Shown here piece by piece: positions 1 through 8,026 of a stretch of DNA of 64,000 nt. The DNA is from Cedecea neteri (GTDB lineage: Bacteria > Pseudomonadota > Gammaproteobacteria > Enterobacterales > Enterobacteriaceae). The stretch spans positions 4,464,001 through 4,528,000 of the forward strand of contig NZ_CP009451.1 in assembly GCF_000757825.1 (NCBI RefSeq), given 5' to 3'. Position numbers and translations under genes: made by a program. The first letter of the stretch is position 1. Each line of letters starts with the position of its first letter. Under the pieces are notes generated by a model that worked only from the letters and a program-made list of their open reading frames with translations, was not told the DNA's origin and searched no databases.

Positions 1-743
1 GCGGTGCCGCTGACAACGTTGGTGCCCATAAAGCAGATGTTAGGGATATCCAGCAGGTTCTCGCTGTCGATCGCCTTGTCGTGCGCGGATTTTTGCGCCA
101 CATCGCCCAGGGTGTCGTATTTCTCAATCGGCAGCGCTTCACCGGTCAGCACGGCCTGGCTGATAAACAGGTCGCGAGACTCAATGAGGCGCACGTCTGC
201 CGGGATCATATCGCCCGCATAGAGCTGTACGATATCGCCCACGACCAGCTCGCGCATCGGGATTTCACGCGGGGTTCCTTTTTGCCCTGCATGTTCACGA
301 CGAACGACCGTGGCGGTGGTGCGCACCATTGCTTTCAGCGCTTCGGCGGATTTAGCCGAGCGGTGTTCCTGCCAGAAGCGCACCAGGCCGCTGAGTGCCA
401 CCATGGTGCCGATGATGATCACCGTCGTCAGGTCACCGTCTTCGCCGTGGCTGGTAGGCAGCCAGTAGTCGGTAAAGAAGCTGATGCTGGCGAGAATAGC
501 GAGCACGTAGATAAACGGGTTGTTAAACGCCATCAGCAGCTGGATCAGCGCGTGAGGCGGCTTGTCATGAGCGACTTCGTTCAGGCCATCCCGCTCCAGC
601 CGGGCATTCGCATGGGCTTCCTGCAGTCCTTCCCGGGTGGTGTTGAGGTTGACCAGGGTTTCTGCGATGCCGTTTTTGGCTTCCTGGGCGGCGCGCATAG
701 ACAGCGTGCTTTTTTTATTACGGTTCTTGGTTTGTACAGTCAT
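1..743 (-). CDS. mgtA: Magnesium-translocating P-type ATPase, N-terminal part (runs off the window)
   Basis: P3B-type ATPase that imports Mg2+ across the inner membrane. The visible 247 residues cover the N-terminal cytosolic tail, the first two membrane helices (roughly residues 65-115, including the NNPFIYVLAILASISFFTDYW region) and most of the actuator domain with its GDMIPADVRL and LTGEALPIEKYD motifs. The phosphorylation site lies beyond the left edge. The sequence is closer to Salmonella MgtB than to E. coli MgtA (NEVAH, ALIQLL, FNNPFIYVL, LSGLVRFWQE), though both types are often labelled mgtA. The start is ATG at 743 with a GGAG ribosome site just upstream. I found no clear PhoP box or proline-rich mgtL leader peptide upstream. 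Confidence 0.9.
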   Translation of the reverse strand, partial: MTVQTKNRNKKSTLSMRAAQEAKNGIAETLVNLNTTREGLQEAHANARLERDGLNEVAHDKPPHALIQLLMAFNNPFIYVLAILASISFFTDYWLPTSHGEDGDLTTVIIIGTMVALSGLVRFWQEHRSAKSAEALKAMVRTTATVVRREHAGQKGTPREIPMRELVVGDIVQLYAGDMIPADVRLIESRDLFISQAVLTGEALPIEKYDTLGDVAQKSAHDKAIDSENLLDIPNICFMGTNVVSGT

Positions 744-1056
744 GGTGGTGCTCCTGTCGCCGGGCGGCAGCAGGCTTTTTACGGTAAATGCCGGATTAAA
801 GGCGGCCGAAAATAGCCCGATGCCGCATGAGCGATCGGTTTTGAATTAATTTCGCAGGGCTCCACGCTATTTATTTTTTAAAATAAACAGGCGAGAAATT
901 TATATTTTCTTTTATTTGGACGTGGTTATTCCTGCCGATGTACAGGGATGCCTGCATCAGGGAATAAACAGCTACCAATAGTGACGTAACTCAGCGTGGC
1001 GCACGGAAGCGGGCTGCGGCATAGCGCGCAGACGAACCTACGGCGTAACGGCTGAA

Positions 1057-1302
1057 TCAGGCTACGAAGGGTCGACTTTGTGGGTCTTCGCCGTCAGAGA
1101 AGCTGCAACGACGCTCCAGCTGGCCGGTGACAGGACTGACACGCCAGTTAGTGATGCGTTGATTCAACTCACTGATTTTCGAAGAGAAAATTGAGTTTTT
1201 CTGTTTTTTACGTGCGGACAATACCCGATCGCGGGGCGGCCGGACACGCAGCGTTGATGTCACTGTTTTGACACCAGGAAAAAGGGTAGATTTGAAGTTC
1301 AT
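1057..1302 (-). CDS. Possible 81-residue basic protein upstream of the Mg pump (unrecognised)
   Basis: An 81-codon ORF on the same strand as the Mg2+ ATPase and about 310 bases upstream of it. ATG at 1302 is preceded by a good ribosome site (GAGGTG, 6-base spacing). The product is basic, with many Arg/Lys and Ser residues, and has no membrane segment. Its C-terminal half contains the motif WRVSPVTGQLERR. I do not recognise the family. A shorter 37-codon ORF (starting near 1469, minus) lies further upstream. It could be a real small protein, a leader ORF for the transporter mRNA, or chance. The good ribosome site is the main argument for it. Confidence 0.35.
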   Translation of the reverse strand: MNFKSTLFPGVKTVTSTLRVRPPRDRVLSARKKQKNSIFSSKISELNQRITNWRVSPVTGQLERRCSFSDGEDPQSRPFVA

Positions 1303-1707
1303 AACACACCTCGGGACCGTGAAAACCCTGGTCGAGGTGGGACAACACGAGAGCATCAGGCTCCGGCGAGACACACCAAAACGAAGAAGTGATCACAATC
1401 GATTTCATGTTTACTTTCCCGAACCGCCATTAAGGCAACGTTCGGGCAGCTACTAAATTCAGTATCCATTAGTCTCTTATGTCAGGTTAGGAAAGGCCGC
1501 AACTTCGGCCCGTGAAATCTACCCATGAGCAATACTATTGTCAACCCGGCAATGTAAATTAAATTCGTTCGTTTATATTTCAGTGAGGAAATATTGAGTG
1601 AAGAGAATAAAGGGTATTTTTATCTCTCTTCCCGAGCAGTTTCTTTTCTTAAGCAAGAGGCTGTCTCTTGGTCATAAATACAGGGTTTTAAGTAGGTTCG
1701 GTAAAGG

Positions 1708-2130
1708 TTCCGTTCACTTCCAGAGCTGCTTCATATGTCACCACCGAACCGGTGAACGACTCGGGGAAGTCACCGTCACTTCCCCGAGACCCCGGACTCC
1801 CGGCTAAATAAATCGCCGCAAGCGGCAGACCTCCGTTTTATCTCCCAGTCCTGGGTCGGCTGAGATGCGTTCCCGACGCTCTCAGCCTCCGGTCGTTCCC
1901 GACGCCCGGACCCTGGCCAGTCGGAGAGAAAACGGAGGCGATTTAAGCCGGAACCGAGCCTCGCTTCAAACCCGCAGCTACACAGAACGTTACAGCTGCT
2001 TCAAGACCTACAGCCACACCCTTGTTCCCGGCTCTCATCGACCCTGAATGTTTGGGTGATGGCGTTATCTCCCTGACACGTTCACCGTGCTCTAAACGTG
2101 CAGTGTAAACAGACCTACGAGTGAACGGAA
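1708..2130 (+). repeat. Structured repeat element, copy A (terminal inverted repeats, internal hairpins)
   Basis: A 423-bp non-coding element bounded by TTCCGTTCACTTCC (1708-1721) and its inverted counterpart AGTGAACGGAA (2120-2130). Inside are a hairpin with an 11-bp stem (CTCGGGGAAGT, loop CACCGTC, near 1758-1786) and a core stem CCTCCGTTTT (1830-1839) pairing with AAAACGGAGG (1929-1938). The core encloses a hairpin GGCTGAGA/TCTCAGCC (1858-1865 with 1880-1887). A second copy lies at 27987-28474 in the other orientation. It looks like a non-autonomous mobile element of MITE type or a structured intergenic repeat. No transposase is seen. ORFs drawn through it are not believable genes. Confidence 0.8.
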
Positions 2131-2331
2131 AATCCGCCAGCCCGCATAAGTGCGGATATCTGTAATTAAAAGACGCAGTGAACATAAACGAACCCTCCGG
2201 CGGGAGGCGTCACCACGATTAAGAACTTTCCTTAAGCTAAATCAAACCCGGTTGTCAATGCTGATTAATGCCCTATAAGCTTTGATTTGAAACAAAATTT
2301 AACGCTTATAGCGGTTCATCTAATCCATTAG

Positions 2332-2347
2332 TGTGATAAAAATCACA
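2332..2347. promoter_or_regulatory. Candidate CRP site
   Basis: TGTGATAAAAATCACA is a perfect match to the CRP consensus TGTGA-N6-TCACA, 70 bases upstream of the start of the small membrane protein gene at 2417. That predicts cAMP-CRP control of this gene. It is inferred from sequence only. Confidence 0.6.
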
Positions 2348-2416
2348 TTAAGACGGTGGGGGACCTGCCGTCGACAGCCCGTTTTTGTTTCAGTTGAAAA
2401 AGTTAGGTCGAACGTT

Positions 2417-2689
2417 ATGGATGCGAAACCAACTCGCAGCCCCGGTGGAAAAATTGCGCTGTGGCTGTTTTATGCTTTTTGTTTGTACATCGTTTGGGCG
2501 ATGGCGCGTTATTTTTGGGTCGTCAGTGGGGTCACCAGCGGCGATCTGGGCACCTTCGGCGGGAAATTGCTTGGCGCATTAATGGGGTTGCTGGTACTTG
2601 GCTCCGTTGCGGCAGTGCTGGGTTGGGTAGCCTGGTATACCCGGCCACGTGTTTATCCTGCCCGCGTCCGCGATAATCGCCAGCATTAA
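2417..2689 (+). CDS. Small inner-membrane protein of unknown function
   Basis: A 90-residue protein starting at ATG 2417. It has a short basic N-terminus (MDAKPTRSPGGK), a first membrane helix (about residues 13-35), a loop and a second helix (about residues 45-70), then a basic tail. It is therefore a two-pass inner-membrane protein. I do not recognise the family. The frame stays open upstream to 2333, but that extension is Arg-rich and unlike a membrane protein leader, so the internal ATG is preferred. A perfect CRP palindrome lies 70 bases upstream. It precedes yedJ, where E. coli has yedR, but I cannot show they are homologous. Confidence 0.65.
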   Translation: MDAKPTRSPGGKIALWLFYAFCLYIVWAMARYFWVVSGVTSGDLGTFGGKLLGALMGLLVLGSVAAVLGWVAWYTRPRVYPARVRDNRQH

Positions 2690-2855
2690 AAACGAACTTT
2701 CTTAGGCAGAGCCGCATTTGTCTGTGGCTCTGCGCGTTCCCCCGCCTTACCTGCCTTCACTCCCGCGTCCCCAGCCTGCATTGATGTTGTCATATTATTG
2801 TCATCAATCTGGTTATACTCAGACTTGCGCTTTTCACGAGAAGGGGAGTACGTGT

Positions 2856-3551
2856 ATGCCGATTGCCCGCTGGCAGCAGCAGTTTGAGCAGTATCTGATT
2901 GAGAACTGGGCGCAGGATGACAAGGCCCATGACGTGGCGCATTTTCGGCGAGTATGGAAAACCGCTCAGCATATTATGGAAGGGACCGAGGCCGACAGGC
3001 TTGTGGTGCTGACCGCCTGTTATTTCCATGACATTGTTAACCTGCCCAAGAATCACCCGGAGCGCCATCTGGCCTCAACGCAGGCCGCGCAGGAAACGCT
3101 GCGTATTCTGGAAACGCACTTCCCGGACTTTCCCCGCGAGCTGTATGACGACGTAGCCCATGCGGTGCGGGCCCACAGCTTTAGCGCCGCCATTGCGCCG
3201 CAGACGCTGGAAGCAAAAGTGGTGCAGGACGCGGACAGGCTGGAATCGCTGGGGGCGATAGGCCTCGCGCGCGTGTTTTATGTCTCCGGGGCGCTGGGGC
3301 GCTCGCTGTTTGACAGCGACGATCCGCTGGCCGAGCGCCGCGAGCTGGATGATACGCAGTACTCGGTGGATCATTTTCAGAAAAAGCTTCTGCGCCTGCC
3401 GGACTCAATGCAGACCGAAGCCGGGCGAGCGCTGGCGCACCACAATGCGGATTTCCTCGTGGGCTATATGGCGAAGCTGTGCGCCGAGCTGAAAGGCGAC
3501 TATCTGCAGGTAGACGAGCAGGTTCTGCAGCGTTTTAAATCACAGGCTTAA
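2856..3551 (+). CDS. yedJ: HD-domain phosphohydrolase YedJ
   Basis: Predicted metal-dependent phosphohydrolase of the HD superfamily; its substrate is not established. It has 231 residues, the E. coli length, when started at ATG 2856 behind the ribosome site AAGGGGAG. The metal ligands of the family are visible: His29 in AHDVAH, His58-Asp59 in YFHDIV, and the distal Asp in QDADRLES (Asp125/Asp127). The frame is open upstream to 2718, but those residues have no counterpart in YedJ. It stands alone between the small membrane protein and dcm, and is followed by a hairpin terminator. Confidence 0.92.
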   Translation: MPIARWQQQFEQYLIENWAQDDKAHDVAHFRRVWKTAQHIMEGTEADRLVVLTACYFHDIVNLPKNHPERHLASTQAAQETLRILETHFPDFPRELYDDVAHAVRAHSFSAAIAPQTLEAKVVQDADRLESLGAIGLARVFYVSGALGRSLFDSDDPLAERRELDDTQYSVDHFQKKLLRLPDSMQTEAGRALAHHNADFLVGYMAKLCAELKGDYLQVDEQVLQRFKSQA

Positions 3552-3559
3552 TCTTCCCG

Positions 3560-3587
3560 GCCCGCAGTTCAGTCTGCGGGCTGTTTC
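3560..3587 (+). terminator. Terminator after yedJ
   Basis: Inverted repeat GCCCGCAG/CTGCGGGC (3560-3567 with 3574-3581), six-base loop, followed by TGTTT. A plausible Rho-independent terminator with a weak T tract. Confidence 0.6.
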
Positions 3588-3648
3588 CGTTCTCTCTGGG
3601 TCAAATCAGTGATACAGTTTCACTCCCTTTTCCCATCTTTGGTTCACG

Positions 3649-5058
3649 ATGAACGATCTTGACGCGATAGCAGAACACCTCTCCCTTCAGGCACAGCGCC
3701 ACAAACAAACTCAGCAAGAAGAAGATCACGCCCTGGTCAGCCGCTTACTCGAAATCTACGATCAAAAAACCGTCGCCCTGCGCCTGCGACAGGTGGGAGG
3801 TGACTGGACGCGCGAATCCCTGAACCGCTGGTATAACGGCAAGTCTGCGCCACGGGGCTTAACCGAAGTGGAAGTGCAGATGCTGCAAAGTATGCTGCCG
3901 TCGCCGCCGTCGTATCATGGCCGCTATGCCTTCCGCTTTATCGACCTGTTTGCCGGCATCGGCGGCATTCGCAGCGGCTTTGAGGCGATTGGCGGCCAGT
4001 GCGTGTTTACCAGCGAATGGAACAAACATGCGGTGAAAACCTACAAGGCAAACTGGTATTGCGACCCGGCGCAGCATCAGTTTAATGAAGATATTCGTGA
4101 CGTGACGCTCAGCAACCGCGGCGACGTGACGGACGAGCAGGCGACGAAACACATTCAGGCCACGCTGCCCGACCACGATGTGCTGCTGGCCGGCTTCCCC
4201 TGCCAGCCGTTTTCCCTGGCGGGCGTGTCGAAGAAAAACGCCCTTGGGCGCGCGCACGGCTTTGCCTGTGAAACCCAGGGCACCTTGTTCTTCGACGTGG
4301 CGCGAATTATTGCCGCCAAACGTCCGCCGATTTTCGTGCTGGAAAACGTTAAAAACCTGAAGAGCCACGATAAAGGCAACACGTTCCGCATCATCATGCA
4401 GACGCTGGACGAGCTGGGCTATGACGTGGCCGATGCCGCCGTCACCGGGCGCAATGACCCGAAAATTGTCGATGGCAAAAACTTCCTGCCGCAGCATCGC
4501 GAGCGCATCGTGCTGGTCGGCACGCGCCGTGACCTGAACCTGGACTCTGCGGTGACGCTGGCAAGGCTCAGCGATTTTTATCCGGCTCGTCGCCCGACGT
4601 TTGGTGAGCTGCTGGATGATGAAGTCGAAGCAAAATATGTTCTGACCCCGACGCTGTGGAAATACCTCTATAACTACGCGAAGAAGCACCAGGCCAAAGG
4701 GAACGGCTTCGGCTACGGGCTGGTTGACCCGACCAATCCGGCAAGCGTGGCCAGAACGCTGTCGGCCCGTTACTTTAAGGATGGCGCGGAGATCCTGATC
4801 GATCGTGGCTGGGACAAGGCGCTGGGCGAGGTTAACTTTAACGATCCCGATAATCAGCTGAACAGGCCGCGCCGCCTGACACCGCGTGAATGCGCCAGGC
4901 TGATGGGCTTTGAATCACCGAAGGGCAAAGCGTTCCGCATTCCCGTGTCCGACACTCAGGCTTACCGCCAGTTTGGTAACTCCGTAGTCGTTCCCGCGTT
5001 TGCCGCAGTGGCAAAACTGCTGGAGCCGGTCATCAAGCAAGCGGTGAAAAAGCGCTAA
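3649..5058 (+). CDS. dcm: DNA cytosine methyltransferase Dcm
   Basis: C5-cytosine methyltransferase that modifies the inner cytosine of CCWGG. It has 469 residues (E. coli 472). Visible family motifs in order: motif [18 protein letters not shown] (near 97), the catalytic PCQP loop with Cys185, motif VI ENV with Glu232, and motif VIII QHRER (282-286). The target-recognition region and the C-terminal motif X (FGNSVVVPA) follow. It precedes vsr in the same direction. In E. coli the two genes overlap, whereas here 12 bases separate the dcm stop from the vsr start. The dcm/vsr pairing (deamination of the methylated C, then T:G repair) is the classical one. Confidence 0.97.
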   Translation: MNDLDAIAEHLSLQAQRHKQTQQEEDHALVSRLLEIYDQKTVALRLRQVGGDWTRESLNRWYNGKSAPRGLTEVEVQMLQSMLPSPPSYHGRYAFRFIDLFAGIGGIRSGFEAIGGQCVFTSEWNKHAVKTYKANWYCDPAQHQFNEDIRDVTLSNRGDVTDEQATKHIQATLPDHDVLLAGFPCQPFSLAGVSKKNALGRAHGFACETQGTLFFDVARIIAAKRPPIFVLENVKNLKSHDKGNTFRIIMQTLDELGYDVADAAVTGRNDPKIVDGKNFLPQHRERIVLVGTRRDLNLDSAVTLARLSDFYPARRPTFGELLDDEVEAKYVLTPTLWKYLYNYAKKHQAKGNGFGYGLVDPTNPASVARTLSARYFKDGAEILIDRGWDKALGEVNFNDPDNQLNRPRRLTPRECARLMGFESPKGKAFRIPVSDTQAYRQFGNSVVVPAFAAVAKLLEPVIKQAVKKR

Positions 5059-5070
5059 GCGGAGAACGAT

Positions 5071-5571
5071 ATGGCGGATGTACACAGCAAAGCTATACGC
5101 AGTAAAAACATGCGAGCCATTGCTACGCGCGACACCGCCATTGAAAAACGCCTTGCCGCGCTGCTGGCCGAATGCGGATTTAGCTTCCGCGTTCAGGACG
5201 CAGCCCTGCCCGGCAAGCCGGACTTTGTGGTGGATGAATTCCGCTGCGTTATCTTTACCCACGGCTGTTTCTGGCATCACCACGACTGCCACCTGTTTAA
5301 GGTCCCGGCCACGCGCACCGACTTCTGGCTGGATAAGATCGGCCACAATGTGGCAAGAGATAAACGCGATGTCGGGCTTTTACTGGCGCAGGGCTGGCGG
5401 GTACTGGTGGTTTGGGAATGCGCGCTGCGTGGCCGCGAGAAAATGAGCGATCGGGCGCTGTGTGAACGTTTAGAAGAGTGGATTTGCAGCGGCGGGCGTA
5501 GCACAGAAATTAACGTGACCGGAATACATCAGCGGGATGAAGGCGACCAGCAAACGCTGGCCGCAGAGTAG
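5071..5571 (+). CDS. vsr: Very short patch repair endonuclease Vsr
   Basis: Strand-specific endonuclease that nicks 5' of the T in T:G mismatches arising from deamination at Dcm sites. It has 166 residues, about ten longer than E. coli Vsr because of a different C-terminal tail after GIHQ. The N-terminal MADVHSKAIRSKNMRAI, catalytic Asp51 (KPDFVV), His64, Cys66, His69-His71 and Cys73 of the active and zinc-binding sites are present. It starts 12 bases after dcm. Its stop codon directly abuts the stop codon of the convergent yedA at 5572, with no spacer. Confidence 0.96.
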   Translation: MADVHSKAIRSKNMRAIATRDTAIEKRLAALLAECGFSFRVQDAALPGKPDFVVDEFRCVIFTHGCFWHHHDCHLFKVPATRTDFWLDKIGHNVARDKRDVGLLLAQGWRVLVVWECALRGREKMSDRALCERLEEWICSGGRSTEINVTGIHQRDEGDQQTLAAE

Positions 5572-6489
5572 CTATTTTTCTACTTCACAAGTCTCAACAA
5601 CCGGTTTGGCTGGGAAGAGATATTTGCCCAGCGTGACCAGCACCACGGCAAAAATGATGATGCCCAGCGCCAGCCATTCAATCGGCGAAAGGTTTTCGCC
5701 CGCAAAGGTGGTGCCCAGCAGCACGGCGACGACCGGGTTAACGTAGGCATAGCTGGTCGCTACGGCCGGGGAAACATTACGAATCAGGTACATATAGGCG
5801 CTGATGGCGATCATGGAGCCAAACAGCGCCAGATAGCCTACCGCCAGGAAGCCTGCGGCATCCGGCATAGCCGTTAAGCGTTCGCCGCTCAGGGCCGAAA
5901 CGCAAAGGGCGACAATGCCCGCCGCTAACATCTCAATGGCGCCCGCCATCATCCCTTCGGGCAGCTCGATCCGCGAGCCGTAAACCGAGCCAAATGCCCA
6001 GCTTAATGAGCCAATGAGAATCAACAACGCGCCCGTCGGATTTCCACTGAGGTTGCCGCCGCTGTTCAGCAACAAAATGCCCGCCAGGCCAATGGCAATG
6101 CCCAGCCACTCCAGCTTGCGGGTTTTAATCCCGAACAGGCGGCTGAAGCAGAGGGTAAACAGCGGCACGGTGGCAACCATCACCGCAGCAATGCCGGAAG
6201 CAACGTGTTGGTGCTCGGCAAGCGTCACAAAGCCGTTGCCAACCGCCAGAAGCAGGACGCCTATCAGCGCGGCATTAAGCATTGGCCGCAGGCGCGGCAG
6301 CTTGTGCCCCCGGAAAAGCAAAATAGCCGTTAATATCACGCCAGCGCAGAGAAAACGCACGCCGGCCATCATAAACGGCGGCCAGCTTTTTACCCCAATG
6401 GCGATGGCAAAATAGGTCGACCCCCAGATGATATACAGCGCGAAAAGAGCCGCAATCAGCGGCAACAATTGGCCAGAACGAAGACGCAT
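5572..6489 (-). CDS. yedA: EamA-family transporter YedA
   Basis: Inner-membrane drug/metabolite transporter of the EamA (DMT) superfamily with ten predicted helices in two five-helix repeats. The substrate is unknown. It has 305 residues (E. coli 306) and near-identical landmarks: ALYIIWGSTYFAI in helix 1, CFSRLFGIKTRKLEW in the middle, and SYAYVNPVVAVLLG and GKYLFPAKPV at the end. It is transcribed convergently towards vsr with no gap, and divergently from yedI. It has the position it holds in E. coli. Confidence 0.94.
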   Translation of the reverse strand: MRLRSGQLLPLIAALFALYIIWGSTYFAIAIGVKSWPPFMMAGVRFLCAGVILTAILLFRGHKLPRLRPMLNAALIGVLLLAVGNGFVTLAEHQHVASGIAAVMVATVPLFTLCFSRLFGIKTRKLEWLGIAIGLAGILLLNSGGNLSGNPTGALLILIGSLSWAFGSVYGSRIELPEGMMAGAIEMLAAGIVALCVSALSGERLTAMPDAAGFLAVGYLALFGSMIAISAYMYLIRNVSPAVATSYAYVNPVVAVLLGTTFAGENLSPIEWLALGIIIFAVVLVTLGKYLFPAKPVVETCEVEK

Positions 6490-6661
6490 ATTCCCTCACC
6501 AGGCTTCAATTTCAGGCCGATAGTTAACGCCAAAAGGCAGCGGATAGCGAGCCTTTTACTTGTTGATGTAATGTTAATTTACATTGACAAAGACGAGTAA
6601 TTTTCGCGGCGGCGATTTTGCTTCATACTCTTGGGTAACGAAATCAATAAGGACAGATATT

Positions 6662-7577
6662 TTGGCTGGAAGTAGCTTACTGACATTGCTCGACGACATC
6701 GCCACGCTGCTGGATGACATTTCCGTGATGGGCAAACTCGCGGCAAAAAAAAACGGCTGGCGTACTGGGCGATGACCTTTCGCTTAATGCCCAACAGGTG
6801 TCGGGCGTTCGCGCTAACCGGGAACTGCCCGTCGTCTGGAGTGTGGCAAAAGGGTCGTTTATCAATAAACTGATTTTGGTGCCGCTGGCGCTGATTATCA
6901 GCGCCTTTGCTCCCTGGGCAATTACGCCGTTGCTGATGGTGGGCGGGGCATTTTTATGTTTTGAAGGCGTGGAAAAGGTGCTGCACAGCATAAAGGCGAG
7001 CAAGCACAAGGAAAGCGCGGAGGAAAAGCAGGCGAGGCTGGAATCTATAGCTGCCCAGGATCCGATGGCTTTTGAGAAAGACAAAGTGAAAGGGGCAGTG
7101 CGTACCGACTTTATTCTTTCGGCGGAAATCGTCGCCATTACGCTGGGCATTGTGGCCGAAGCGCCGCTGCTGAATCAGGTACTCATCCTGGCCGGTATCG
7201 CGATTCTGGTGACTATTGGCGTCTACGGGCTGGTTGGGATGATTGTGAAAATCGACGACCTGGGCTATTGGCTGGTGGATAAACGCGCGGCGCTGGCCCG
7301 GATGGTGGGCAAAGGGCTGCTTGTTCTTGCGCCGTGGCTAATGAAGATCCTCACGATTGTTGGCACGCTGGCGATGTTCCTGGTTGGCGGCGGCATTCTG
7401 GTACACGGTGTGCCGGTGCTGCATCACGGCATTGAGCAATGGGCGGGCCAGTTGGGCGGCGTTGTGGAGCTTGTCGGCCCCACGCTTGCTAATCTGGTGC
7501 TCGGCTTTATCGCCGGCGGTATTGTGCTGCTCGTGGTGAATGGCATAAATCACCTGCGGGGCAGCGCTTCGCACTAA
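6662..7577 (+). pseudogene. yedI: YedI (DUF808 membrane protein), frameshifted in a run of nine A
   Basis: Multi-pass inner-membrane protein of the DUF808 family; function unknown. A TTG at 6662, 8 bases after AAGGA, opens the frame ..[29 protein letters not shown]. At 6745-6753 there are nine A where the frame needs eight. The first frame then stops at 6775, and the remainder (ANRELPVVW... to 7577) continues in another frame. Removing one A restores one ORF of about 304 residues, the E. coli length. Everything downstream is intact, so this is either a sequencing/assembly error, a recent mutation or slippage in the A run. An internal ATG at 6798 could give only a protein lacking the N-terminal helices. 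Confidence 0.85.
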
Positions 7578-7669
7578 GTTCGAGAAGAAAAATATCGCTT
7601 TAGTCAGGAAAAAACGCTGACCATTGGCTATACCTTTAGAGGTTTTCACCCCTAACGCCGGAGGCGGCA

Positions 7670-7849
7670 ATGGTCTATGTGGTCAGCGATGAAGTCCGGC
7701 GTAAAAACGGTGGTCCTCGCATGATAGTCACGGGTTATTCCAGTGGCATGGTGGAGTGCCGGTGGTACGACGGTTATGGCGTAAAGCGCGAGGCGTTCCG
7801 TGAGGACGACCTGGCGCCTGTTGAAACCAGAGAGCATCACCAGGCGTGA
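7670..7849 (+). CDS. yodC: Small protein YodC (DUF2158)
   Basis: A 59-residue protein of the DUF2158 family; function unknown. It starts at ATG 7670 behind GGAGGC. The core GGPRMIVTGYSSGMVECRWY is nearly identical to E. coli YodC, followed by GVKREAF. It sits between yedI and dgcQ, as in E. coli, and has a strong terminator behind it. Confidence 0.92.
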   Translation: MVYVVSDEVRRKNGGPRMIVTGYSSGMVECRWYDGYGVKREAFREDDLAPVETREHHQA

Positions 7850-7869
7850 AGCCTTTGGTTCTCTAACTG

Positions 7870-7893
7870 AACCCGGCATTGCCGGGTTTTTTT
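7870..7893 (+). terminator. Terminator after yodC
   Basis: Stem AACCCGGC/GCCGGGTT with loop ATT, followed by a run of seven T. A clear Rho-independent terminator. Confidence 0.85.
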
Positions 7894-8026
7894 ATGCCGC
7901 CGTAGCGTGGGCTATCTTCGACAAAGCGCCGCCGCGATGGCAAAATCTGCCATGATTTCATTCTTCCGGCATTTACGGGAGGAGTTGATAACGGCGGCTT
8001 AGGCCACCAGCCAGGGAGTATCCCCC

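Noticed and set aside
1598..2047. ORFs of 60-69 codons over repeat copy A
   Set aside because: Same reasoning as for copy B: structured repeat, no ribosome site, no homology.
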